Positions 1-6,521 of a stretch of 13,591 bases of DNA are shown here, in pieces. Source of the DNA: an uncultured Actinomycetes bacterium (lineage in GTDB: Bacteria > Actinomycetota > Actinomycetes > Nanopelagicales > Nanopelagicaceae); contig CAIYQS010000244.1 in assembly GCA_903928395.1 (NCBI GenBank), positions 1 through 13,591 of the forward strand. Direction: 5' to 3'. A program made the position numbers and the translations under genes. Position 1 is the first letter of the stretch; each line of letters starts with the position of its first letter. Under the pieces are notes generated by a model, which was given only the letters and a program-made list of their open reading frames with translations, did not search any database and had not been told where the DNA came from.

Positions 1-135
1 ACTGATTTACGTTTGGAATCGCCATGGGCGGGCCGATACATTGAGGATGACGTTGACGAACTCTCTGAAGATGAGATTGCAATGCAATGGGAATACAAAG
101 TTGATGATCCAAAGAACCCAAGGACGTCGGGCTGA
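1..135 (+). CDS. C-terminal end of an upstream gene, probably the Obg/CgtA GTPase (partial)
   Basis: Frame 1 is open from the first base to a TGA at 133-135 and gives 44 residues, strongly acidic in the middle (EDDVDELSEDE). No catalytic domain is visible. The opening TDLRLE resembles the linker that follows the OCT domain in actinobacterial Obg GTPases, whose poorly conserved tails are charged, and obgE is commonly the gene just upstream of proB in actinobacteria. Obg is a ribosome-associated GTPase involved in 50S maturation and the stress response. The stop lies three bases before the proB start, which implies co-transcription. The reading frame is well supported. The Obg name rests mainly on context and a short similarity recalled from the family, so it is tentative and no symbol is given. 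Confidence 0.5.
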   Translation, partial: TDLRLESPWAGRYIEDDVDELSEDEIAMQWEYKVDDPKNPRTSG

Positions 136-138
136 CAT

Positions 139-1254
139 ATGGCTCGCCAGGAAGTTACACATGCAAAACGTGTAGTAATTAAAGTTGGTTCATCCACGCT
201 AACCGGGTCTGCGGGACATGAACTTGATGAAAGTGCAGTTGAAGCTCTTGTACATGTTGTTGGAATTTTGCGCGCTAAAGGAGCTGAAGTTGTGCTCGTA
301 TCCTCTGGTGCGATCGCTGCTGGGCTCGCGCCTCTTGGTTTGAAAGTGAGACCTAAAGACTTGGCGACGCAGCAGGCTGCAGCTTCGGTTGGACAAGGTC
401 GCTTGATCGCTAGTTATAACCGTGCCTTCGATCAGCACCACATCATTGCCTCACAAGTTTTACTCACCATTGACGATGTGGTCCGGCGTTCCCATTACCA
501 AAATGCACAGCGCACGCTCTTTCGATTGATTCAAATGGGAGTTGTGCCAATTATTAATGAGAATGATTCTGTAGGAGTTTCCGAAATTCGCTTTGGTGAT
601 AATGATCGACTTGCGGCTCTGGTGTCGCACTTGATCGGAGCAGATTTACTTGTGTTAGTTACAGATGTTGATGGTTTATATGATGCTCCACCATCCCATG
701 CGGGAGCAAAGCGAATCTCAAGCGTGCCCGATGTCAGCCGACTAGGCGACATTGAAATTGGGGGAGTTGGTTCCTCTGGCGTTGGAAGCGGGGGGATGGT
801 TACCAAAATTGAGGCGGCGCGCATTGCAACCGGTGCAGGTGTCAATATGTTGCTGACGACCTTAGCGCTGTTGCCCGAAGCGCTCCACGGTGCAGATGTC
901 GGGACGATCTTTAAAGCACGAACCGATCGCAAACCATCGCGGCTGCTGTGGTTGGCTCATGCGGCGACTCCGCACGGAAAATTGCTGCTGGACGCTGGGG
1001 CGACTATTGCTATTAAAGAACGTGGAACCTCTCTGCTTGCGGCAGGCGTAAATGGCGTTGAAGGCGAATTCATCGCAGGCGATACGGTTGAACTCTTATC
1101 TCCTGCGCGAGAAGTTATTGCCCGGGGGTTAGTAGCTTTTGATTCGTCAGAAATTCCCGCGATGCTCGGAAAAACGACTAAGCAATTAGCTCATGAACTC
1201 GGCCCAGAATACGAGCGCGAACTGGTTCATCGCGACGATCTGGTTCTTCTCTAG
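139..1254 (+). CDS. proB: Glutamate 5-kinase (ProB)
   Basis: This enzyme phosphorylates L-glutamate with ATP to gamma-glutamyl phosphate, the committed step of proline synthesis in the cytosol. At 371 residues it has the usual two-domain length. The amino acid kinase domain fills about residues 8-260, with the N-terminal KVGSS loop (K15), SSGAIAAG (55-62), the glutamate-binding NEND (140-143), FGDND (152-156), TDVDGLY and the GSGGMVTK glycine loop with K223. A PUA domain follows from about residue 275 to the end. The ATG start places the kinase motif where family members have it. An AGGA (121-124) lies 14 bases upstream, a rather long spacing. Proline feedback inhibition is typical of the family but is not readable here. 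The usual partner proA, which uses the unstable product, is not adjacent; gatC follows after 35 bases. Confidence 0.96.
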   Translation: MARQEVTHAKRVVIKVGSSTLTGSAGHELDESAVEALVHVVGILRAKGAEVVLVSSGAIAAGLAPLGLKVRPKDLATQQAAASVGQGRLIASYNRAFDQHHIIASQVLLTIDDVVRRSHYQNAQRTLFRLIQMGVVPIINENDSVGVSEIRFGDNDRLAALVSHLIGADLLVLVTDVDGLYDAPPSHAGAKRISSVPDVSRLGDIEIGGVGSSGVGSGGMVTKIEAARIATGAGVNMLLTTLALLPEALHGADVGTIFKARTDRKPSRLLWLAHAATPHGKLLLDAGATIAIKERGTSLLAAGVNGVEGEFIAGDTVELLSPAREVIARGLVAFDSSEIPAMLGKTTKQLAHELGPEYERELVHRDDLVLL

Positions 1255-1289
1255 CCAGATGCCCGCTTCTAATCAGATAAGGTTGGACT

Positions 1290-1586
1290 ATGGCCGCTAT
1301 CTCACGCGATGATGTTGCACATTTAGCCAAATTGGCTCGTATCGAGATGAGCGAGGCCGAGTTAGATCACCTTGCGAAAGAGTTGGATGTAATTCTTGGC
1401 GCAGTTGCCAGGGTCCAAGAGGTTGCAGGAGCAGATGTGCCCCCGACTTCACATCCGATTCCAGTGAACAATGTGGTTCGTGAAGATGTCGTTCGACCTA
1501 GCCTGACGCAGCAAGAAGCCTTATCAGGAGCTCCTGCCCAAGCCGATGGCCGTTTTAAGGTCCCACAAATTTTGGGAGAAGAATGA
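1290..1586 (+). CDS. gatC: Aspartyl/glutamyl-tRNA amidotransferase subunit C (GatC)
   Basis: GatC is the small structural subunit of the GatCAB complex, which amidates misacylated Glu-tRNA(Gln) and/or Asp-tRNA(Asn); it wraps around GatA and stabilises it. The 98-residue length is normal. Family hallmarks are the N-terminal helix (ISRDDVAHLAKLARIEMSE), the central proline-rich link around PPTSHP and NNVVREDVVRPSL, and the closing RFKVPQIL motif. An AAGG lies 7 bases before the ATG. The stop overlaps gatA by four bases (ATGA), so the two are translationally coupled. Its presence suggests the organism lacks glutaminyl- and/or asparaginyl-tRNA synthetase, which this window alone cannot confirm. 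Confidence 0.95.
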   Translation: MAAISRDDVAHLAKLARIEMSEAELDHLAKELDVILGAVARVQEVAGADVPPTSHPIPVNNVVREDVVRPSLTQQEALSGAPAQADGRFKVPQILGEE

Positions 1587-3079
1587 CCTCGATTCGCTCG
1601 ACTGCCTCGGAAATGTCTGCGGCCCTTGCTGCTGGAACTATTACCTCGGTGGAACTCACCGAAGCACACTTTGCGCGGATCGAAGATGTTGATTCCGATG
1701 TACACGCATTTTTATACCTAGATAAAGCGGGTGCTTTAGCCCAAGCAGCGGAGAGCGATGCAAAACGCAGTCGGGGTGAAGCGCAATCACCCTTGTCAGG
1801 CGTTCCGCTGGCGCTGAAAGACCTGTTAACTCAAAAAGGAATCCCTACGACATGTGGATCAAAGATGTTGGAAGGTTGGCGTCCTCCTTACGACTCAACG
1901 GTCGTAGCTAAACTCAAGTCGGCGGGCGTTGTGATTTTAGGTAAGACAAATATGGATGAGTTCGCGATGGGCTCATCTACCGAAAATTCTGCGTATGGTC
2001 CTTCCCATAATCCGTGGGACTTAACCCGAATTCCGGGTGGCTCGGGAGGTGGATCCGCAGCAGCGATTGCGGCATTTGAGGCTCCACTCGCGATCGGCTC
2101 TGATACTGGTGGATCAATAAGGCAACCGGCCGCCGTCACGGGCACTGTTGGAGTTAAACCGACGTATGGTGGGGTTTCGCGTTACGGGCTCATTGCTTTC
2201 TCATCCAGCCTCGATCAAGCGGGTCCTTGTGCAAGAACAGTCTTGGATGCCGCGCTACTTCACGAAGTTATTGCCGGACACGATGAAAGAGATTCGACTT
2301 CAATAAACGCGCCAGTTCCTCAGGTCGTTAAAGCGGCTAAAAAACTTGATATTAAAGGTATGAAAATTGGTGTTGTTAAAGAGTTGCAAGGGGATGGCTT
2401 TCAAGCCGGTGTCCTGGAGCGTTTTCATGACGGATTAGATGCACTGGTCAGTGCGGGAGCAGAACTCGTTGAAGTTTCATGCCCAACTTTTGATTATGCA
2501 CTCGCCGCTTATTATTTGATTGCGCCGAGCGAATGCTCTTCCAACTTAGCGCGTTTCGATTCAATGCGATATGGAATTCGCGTTGGTGATGACGGGGTGC
2601 GCGGCGCTGAAGAAATTATGAATTTAACGCGTCATGAAGGTTTTGGTCCAGAAGTAAAGCGTCGAATTATTTTGGGAACTTATGCGCTTTCTTCTGGTTA
2701 CTACGACGCATATTACGGTTCCGCACAAAAGGTCCGTACCCTCCTGATGCGTGATTTCAATGCAGCCTTTGCACAAGCCGATGTTCTTGTTTCTCCAACC
2801 GCGCCAACAACAGCATTCAAAATTGGCGCCATCGAAGATCCACTTGCCATGTACCTCAACGACATCGCAACTATTCCGGTCAATATGGCTGGGATCGGTG
2901 GCATGTCATTGCCTTGTGGCTTAGCGCCTGAAGATGGATTGCCAGTTGGTTTCCAGATCATGGCGCCTGCCATGCGAGATGACTTGATGTATCAAGTCGG
3001 AGGAGCCTTGGAGGCAACGCTGTTAGCAAAGTGGGGCGCACCGATTTTGGATCTTGCTCCAGTATTGGCGGCAAAATAA
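1583..3079 (+). CDS. gatA: Aspartyl/glutamyl-tRNA amidotransferase subunit A (GatA)
   Basis: GatA is the glutaminase subunit of GatCAB. It hydrolyses glutamine and channels ammonia to GatB. The protein has 498 residues, the usual size, and belongs to the amidase signature family. The Ser-cisSer-Lys triad is intact: K79 in PLALKD, S154 in the PGGSGGGS stretch and S178 in SDTGGS, the same numbering as described for the Staphylococcus aureus enzyme. The ATG overlaps the gatC stop (ATGA), and GGGAGAA at 1574-1580 serves as ribosome binding site. The TAA shares one base with the gatB start. I see no damage or missing residue; the call is secure. Confidence 0.97.
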   Translation: MTSIRSTASEMSAALAAGTITSVELTEAHFARIEDVDSDVHAFLYLDKAGALAQAAESDAKRSRGEAQSPLSGVPLALKDLLTQKGIPTTCGSKMLEGWRPPYDSTVVAKLKSAGVVILGKTNMDEFAMGSSTENSAYGPSHNPWDLTRIPGGSGGGSAAAIAAFEAPLAIGSDTGGSIRQPAAVTGTVGVKPTYGGVSRYGLIAFSSSLDQAGPCARTVLDAALLHEVIAGHDERDSTSINAPVPQVVKAAKKLDIKGMKIGVVKELQGDGFQAGVLERFHDGLDALVSAGAELVEVSCPTFDYALAAYYLIAPSECSSNLARFDSMRYGIRVGDDGVRGAEEIMNLTRHEGFGPEVKRRIILGTYALSSGYYDAYYGSAQKVRTLLMRDFNAAFAQADVLVSPTAPTTAFKIGAIEDPLAMYLNDIATIPVNMAGIGGMSLPCGLAPEDGLPVGFQIMAPAMRDDLMYQVGGALEATLLAKWGAPILDLAPVLAAK

Positions 3080-4581
3080 TGGCGCTTAATTACGATCAAG
3101 CGGTCGCTAAATATGAGCCGACCCTCGGCCTTGAAGTACACGTTGAGCTCAATACGCATTCAAAGATGTTCTGCTCCTGCTCCACAGAGTTTGGTGCTGA
3201 ACCCAATACCCAAACCTGCCCCGTCTGTTTAGGGCTTCCAGGAGCGCTGCCTGTTGTAAATGGCAAGGCGATTGAAAGTTCTATTCTCATCGGACTTGCA
3301 CTTAACTGTTCTATTGCTCCGTTCTCGCGCTTTGCCCGCAAAAATTATTTCTATCCAGATATGCCCAAAAACTTTCAGACTTCACAGTATGACGAACCGA
3401 TCTGTGTCAACGGATATCTCGATGTGGAAATTGAAACCGACGAGGGAGCAAAACAATTTCGGGTAGAGATTGAACGCGTGCACATGGAAGAAGACACCGG
3501 AAAATCACTTCATGTGGGCGGCGCTACCGGTCGAATTCATGGGGCTGATTATTCATTGCTTGATTACAATCGCGCCGGTATTCCACTTGTTGAAATTGTG
3601 ACCAAAATTGTTGGTGGTACTGGCAAGTATGCACCACAGGTTGCTCGCGCTTATGTGACAGAACTTCGCGATATTTTGCGTTCACTTCAAGTTTCAGACG
3701 TCAAAATGGAACAAGGCTCCATGCGTTGTGATGTCAACCTTTCTCTTGCACCAATCGGTTCTGGAGCATTGGGAACTCGCAGCGAGACAAAAAATGTTAA
3801 TTCACTTCGTTCAGTAGAGCGCGCAGTTGTCGGCGAAGTTGTCCGACAAGCGAATCGCCTTGAGACAGGGGAGCGAATTGTTCAAGAGACGCGTCACTTC
3901 TTAGAGGAGAGTGGTCAGACTCGCCCTGGTCGCTCTAAAGAGCAAGCAGAGGATTATCGTTACTTTCCAGAGCCAGACTTAGTTCCTGTTGTGCCTAACA
4001 GTGAGTGGATTGAAGTGTTGCGCGCGACCCTTCCCGAGAAGCCTTCCATTCGACGCAAACGCTTGCAGGATGAATGGAATGTTTCTGATAAAGAGATGGC
4101 GTCCCTTGTGAACGCAGGTTTACTAAACGTTGTTGAAGCAACAATTTCCCTTGGAGCAGATCCTGCTCGTGCAAGATCCTGGTGGCTTGGTGAAATTTCG
4201 CGCTTGGCAAATGAAAAAGAGGTTGATCCCATATCGTTAATCAGCGCCAGCCAAGTAGCTGAAGTAATACAGCTGATCGAGGCAGGTGAACTCACAGACA
4301 AACTAGCCCGACAAGTTGTTGAGGGCGTTATTGCTGGAGGAGGAACTCCTGTCCAAGTAATTGCGCAACGCGGATTAAAAGTTGTGTCAGATGATAGCGC
4401 GTTGATGATCGCAATCGAAGCTGCGATTGCAGCGCAACCAGATACTGCTGATCGAGTACGTGGTGGAAATATTCCAGCCGCCGGCGCACTGATTGGTGCA
4501 GTGATGAAGGCAACTGGCGGACAAGCAGACGCGGCAAAAGTTCGGGAGTTATTGCTTAAACATTTAGGCAAAGGAGAATAA
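3079..4581 (+). CDS. gatB: Aspartyl/glutamyl-tRNA amidotransferase subunit B (GatB)
   Basis: GatB binds the misacylated tRNA, phosphorylates the Glu or Asp side chain with ATP and transfers ammonia delivered from GatA. The protein has 500 residues from the ATG at 3079. Visible landmarks are EVHVEL near the N-terminus, the zinc-site cysteines C32, C34, C47 and C50, the YFYPDMPKN and HMEEDTGKS stretches, DYNRAGIPLVEIV, and DYRYFPEPDL. A helical, tRNA-binding YqeY-type tail follows from about residue 350, ending in the ALIGAVMKATGGQAD motif. The frame stays open upstream to another ATG at 3031, but that lies inside gatA and adds residues the family does not have. The TAATG junction with gatA is the natural coupled start. 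ilvD follows after three bases. Confidence 0.97.
   Translation: MALNYDQAVAKYEPTLGLEVHVELNTHSKMFCSCSTEFGAEPNTQTCPVCLGLPGALPVVNGKAIESSILIGLALNCSIAPFSRFARKNYFYPDMPKNFQTSQYDEPICVNGYLDVEIETDEGAKQFRVEIERVHMEEDTGKSLHVGGATGRIHGADYSLLDYNRAGIPLVEIVTKIVGGTGKYAPQVARAYVTELRDILRSLQVSDVKMEQGSMRCDVNLSLAPIGSGALGTRSETKNVNSLRSVERAVVGEVVRQANRLETGERIVQETRHFLEESGQTRPGRSKEQAEDYRYFPEPDLVPVVPNSEWIEVLRATLPEKPSIRRKRLQDEWNVSDKEMASLVNAGLLNVVEATISLGADPARARSWWLGEISRLANEKEVDPISLISASQVAEVIQLIEAGELTDKLARQVVEGVIAGGGTPVQVIAQRGLKVVSDDSALMIAIEAAIAAQPDTADRVRGGNIPAAGALIGAVMKATGGQADAAKVRELLLKHLGKGE
4571..4576 (+). promoter_or_regulatory. Ribosome binding site setting the ilvD GTG start
   Basis: AAGGAG sits 8 bases before the GTG at 4585, inside the last gatB codons. 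Its spacing favours GTG over the later in-frame ATG at 4606. Confidence 0.75.
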
Positions 4582-4584
4582 AAG

Positions 4585-6270
4585 GTGACAGAACCGAAAA
4601 ATCCGATGAAGCCTCGCTCCGGTTTGGTGACTGATGGTTTAGAACGTGCACCTGCTCGCGGAATGTTGCGAGCTGTTGGAATGACCGATGACGATTGGGT
4701 AAAGCCACAGATTGGTATTGCTTCCTCATGGAACGAAATCACCCCATGCAATCTTTCGCTTGATCGCTTGGCTAAGGCGTCTCGAAAAGGCGTCATTCAC
4801 GCTGGCGGATTTCCAATGCAATTTGGAACCATCTCGGTATCTGATGGCATATCAATGGGCCACGAGGGAATGCACTTCTCGCTGGTATCCCGCGAAGTAA
4901 TTGCTGATTCTGTCGAGACGGTAATGCAGGCAGAGCGACTCGACGGAATGGTTACCTTTGCCGGATGCGATAAGTCGCTACCTGGGATGATGATGGCCGC
5001 CGCCCGTATTGATGTTGCTAGCGTATTTGTTTATGCCGGTTCCACTCTTGCAGGCCAAGTCGACGGCAAAGATGTCACGATCATTGATGCCTTTGAAGCT
5101 GTTGGAGCTTGTGCCCGAGGATTGATTAGCCAAGAAAAGGTGGATGAAATTGAACGCGCAATATGTCCTGGTGAAGGCGCATGCGGAGGCATGTATACCG
5201 CTAACACCATGGCTGCAGTGGGTGAAGCTTTAGGCCTTTCATTGCCTGGCTCTGCCTCACCTCCTTCGGTTGATCGTCGTCGGGATGACTACGCAGTTAA
5301 AGCTGGCGCTGCCGTTGTCGAACTCATTCGACTAGGAATTACAACGCGCGACATCTTGACCAAGAAAGCCTTCGAAAACGCGATAACTGTTGTGATGGCA
5401 CTTGGCGGTTCGACCAATGCGGTTTTGCATTTGCTTGCAATCGCTAATGAGGCAGAAGTTGAACTTGATTTGGCAGATTTTCAACGGATTAGCGAGCGCA
5501 CGCCGTTGCTTGGCGATCTCAAACCATTCGGAAAATTTGTGATGACCGATATTGATCGGGTCGGTGGAATTCCGGTTGTACTTCGTGCGCTACTTGATGC
5601 GGGTTTCTTGCACGGTGATTGTTTAACCGTGACCGGGAAAACCATGGCAGAAAATCTTGCTGAATTAACTCCACTAGATCCCGATGGGGATGTATTGCAC
5701 TCCATCAAAAATCCACTTTCGGCTGGTGGCGGAATCACAATCCTGCATGGAAGTTTGGCTACCGATGGGGCGGTGTGTAAGACTGCTGGAGTAGGAGTTG
5801 ATTTCTTTGAAGGTCCGGCGCGAGTTTTTGAGCGGGAACAAGCCGCGATGGTTGCACTTGAAAATGGAACCATCAAAGCTGGTGACGTTGTTGTAATTCG
5901 CTATGAAGGTCCAAAAGGTGGACCAGGAATGCGCGAAATGTTAATGATCACTGGGGCGATCAAAGGTGCTGGACTTGGTAAGTCCACACTCCTACTCACT
6001 GACGGTCGATTTTCTGGTGGTAGCACTGGACTCTGCGTTGGACACGTCGCTCCCGAAGCAGTAGATGGTGGCCCAATTGCATTCATCAAAGACGGGGATT
6101 TGATTCGCATTGATATTGCGAAGCGAACTCTCGATCTGTTGGTCGATGAGTCCGAACTTGCAGAACGGCGTAAGCACTTTTCACCAATTCCTCACAAATA
6201 TCGGCGTGGGGTGTTGGCCAAGTATTCAAAAGTTGTTGGCTCTGCCTCAAAAGGTGCTGTCTGCGGTTAG
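4585..6270 (+). CDS. ilvD: Dihydroxy-acid dehydratase (IlvD)
   Basis: This enzyme dehydrates 2,3-dihydroxy-isovalerate and 2,3-dihydroxy-3-methylvalerate to the keto acids preceding valine (and leucine) and isoleucine. It is a cytosolic iron-sulphur enzyme of the IlvD/Edd family, 561 residues long, which is normal. Candidate cluster ligands are C55 (TPCNLSL), C128 (GCDKSLPGM) and C200 (GEGACGGMYTANTM), the three-cysteine pattern associated with [2Fe-2S] members; K130 is the conserved lysine next to the metal site. The C-terminal signature LLTDGRFSGGSTG carries the catalytic serine, S477. The start is GTG, chosen from the well-placed AAGGAG. The gene follows gatB by three bases, so it probably shares the proB-gatCAB transcript and is separated from ilvB by the regulatory region. 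No terminator is visible directly after it. Confidence 0.97.
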   Translation: MTEPKNPMKPRSGLVTDGLERAPARGMLRAVGMTDDDWVKPQIGIASSWNEITPCNLSLDRLAKASRKGVIHAGGFPMQFGTISVSDGISMGHEGMHFSLVSREVIADSVETVMQAERLDGMVTFAGCDKSLPGMMMAAARIDVASVFVYAGSTLAGQVDGKDVTIIDAFEAVGACARGLISQEKVDEIERAICPGEGACGGMYTANTMAAVGEALGLSLPGSASPPSVDRRRDDYAVKAGAAVVELIRLGITTRDILTKKAFENAITVVMALGGSTNAVLHLLAIANEAEVELDLADFQRISERTPLLGDLKPFGKFVMTDIDRVGGIPVVLRALLDAGFLHGDCLTVTGKTMAENLAELTPLDPDGDVLHSIKNPLSAGGGITILHGSLATDGAVCKTAGVGVDFFEGPARVFEREQAAMVALENGTIKAGDVVVIRYEGPKGGPGMREMLMITGAIKGAGLGKSTLLLTDGRFSGGSTGLCVGHVAPEAVDGGPIAFIKDGDLIRIDIAKRTLDLLVDESELAERRKHFSPIPHKYRRGVLAKYSKVVGSASKGAVCG

Positions 6271-6276
6271 GAGTAG

Positions 6277-6292
6277 TGAGACTGTGTTCTCA
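6277..6292. promoter_or_regulatory. Candidate operator, distal palindrome TGAGA-N6-TCTCA
   Basis: TGAGA (6277-6281) and TCTCA (6288-6292) are perfect inverted half-sites around a 6-bp spacer. The palindrome starts six bases after the ilvD stop. Its centre is 21 bp upstream of the centre of an identical arrangement, two DNA turns, and about -68.5 from the proposed transcription start. The 5-6-5 layout matches that of CRP/GlxR-type sites (TGTGA-N6-TCACA) but differs at the third base of each half. The regulator is unknown. Confidence 0.5.
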
Positions 6293-6297
6293 TATTT

Positions 6298-6313
6298 TGA
6301 GATGCACATCTCA
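6298..6313. promoter_or_regulatory. Candidate operator, proximal palindrome TGAGA-N6-TCTCA
   Basis: TGAGATG (6298-6304) and CATCTCA (6307-6313) form perfect 7-bp arms around a CA centre. The palindrome ends four bases before the proposed -35 box, with its centre near -47.5. It repeats the TGAGA-N6-TCTCA pattern of the site just upstream. Its placement suits an activator contacting RNA polymerase, although a repressor is not excluded. As RNA it could form a hairpin, but no T-run follows, so a terminator for ilvD is unlikely. Confidence 0.55.
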
Positions 6314-6317
6314 GGGG

Positions 6318-6346
6318 TTGACTAGGCGGGCTCTTCACGCGAGAAT
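6318..6346 (+). promoter_or_regulatory. Promoter of the ilvB operon (TTGACT, 17 bp, GAGAAT)
   Basis: The -35 box TTGACT (6318-6323) matches five of six consensus bases. After a 17-bp spacer comes GAGAAT (6341-6346), matching four of six in the -10 box and ending in the key AAT. Transcription would begin about seven bases after the -10 box, at or next to the A of the ATG at 6353. The match, the operator pair directly upstream and the leader directly downstream support it. The start site itself is inferred. Confidence 0.6.
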
Positions 6347-6352
6347 TACCTC

Positions 6353-6391
6353 ATGACATCATCAGTGGTGATTCGAGAGCGCGCGATCTAG
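6353..6391 (+). CDS. Leader peptide of the ilvB operon (12 codons)
   Basis: A very short reading frame encodes MTSSVVIRERAI and stops at TAG (6389-6391). Four of the twelve residues are branched-chain (Val-Val-Ile together, and the final Ile). This is the composition expected of a peptide whose translation senses valine and isoleucine charging, and it recalls the Val/Ile-rich ilvBNC leader of Corynebacterium glutamicum. The ATG lies seven bases after the -10 box, so the message may be leaderless. If transcription starts further upstream, the GAGA at 6341-6344 could act as a weak ribosome binding site. The last codons and the stop lie in the left arm of the hairpin at 6378-6410, so ribosome position would affect RNA folding. 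Identified by composition and position, not by homology. Confidence 0.62.
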   Translation: MTSSVVIRERAI

Positions 6392-6410
6392 TCTGACTAG
6401 ATGGTGCGCT
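6378..6410 (+). promoter_or_regulatory. Leader hairpin covering the leader-peptide stop codon
   Basis: AGCGC (6378-6382) pairs with GCGCT (6406-6410), two further pairs follow across one G-G mismatch, and ATCTAGT (6386-6392) pairs with ACTAGAT (6396-6402) around a CTG loop. That is about 14 pairs in 33 bases. The leader TAG is inside the left arm. The hairpin abuts the terminator-like stem without a gap, as a pause or control helix in an attenuator would. Confidence 0.6.
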
Positions 6411-6445
6411 ACCCCTCAGTGGAAACTGAGGGGTTTCGTATTTCA
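6411..6445 (+). terminator. Attenuator terminator in the ilvB leader
   Basis: ACCCCTCAGT (6411-6420) and ACTGAGGGGT (6425-6434) are exact reverse complements around a GGAA (GNRA-type) loop. A T-rich but interrupted tract (TTTCGTATTTC) follows. The 10-bp stem is the strongest in the non-coding stretch and lies between the leader peptide and ilvB, so it would end transcription before the structural genes. It could also catch read-through from ilvD. The poor T-tract makes its efficiency uncertain. Confidence 0.7.
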
Positions 6446-6506
6446 CGACCGAAATTTGTTTTCTTGGTAGCACCGAATGATTCACCTAAAGGATTGACCC
6501 AACGTC

Positions 6507-6515
6507 AGGAAGGAG
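6507..6515 (+). promoter_or_regulatory. Ribosome binding site setting the ilvB start
   Basis: AGGAAGGAG is the strongest Shine-Dalgarno match in the window. It directly abuts an ATG at 6516, too close to use, and lies six bases before the ATG at 6522, which is therefore preferred. Confidence 0.85.
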
Positions 6516-6521
6516 ATGAAC

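Noticed and set aside
531..932. Minus-strand frame of 133 codons within proB
   Set aside because: Fully inside proB, Ser/Pro/Thr-rich, no motif and no ribosome binding site of note.
1238..1260. ATCTGG/CCAGAT inverted repeat at the end of proB as a terminator
   Set aside because: Only six pairs with an 11-base loop, overlapping the stop codon, and no T-run follows.
3031..3078. Upstream ATG extending GatB by 16 residues
   Set aside because: It lies inside gatA, the extra residues are not part of the family, and the TAATG junction gives a normal start.
3960..4796. Long open frame of 278 codons on the minus strand across gatB and ilvD
   Set aside because: It lies opposite the well-supported gatB C-terminus and ilvD start, shows no recognisable domain, has low-complexity Ser/Ala/Pro-rich composition, and spans a gene junction. 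It is a shadow of codon bias.
6494..6499. TTGACC as a second promoter directly before ilvB
   Set aside because: A -10 box would have to fall in the ilvB start codon region (6517-6522) and none is present.
6516..6521. ATG two codons before the chosen ilvB start
   Set aside because: The Shine-Dalgarno sequence directly abuts it, leaving no spacing; the ATG at 6522 has six bases.
6271..6521. T-box or metabolite riboswitch upstream of ilvB
   Set aside because: No T-box AGGGUGG-type sequence or specifier stem, and no riboswitch core that I recognise; a leader peptide explains the region better.
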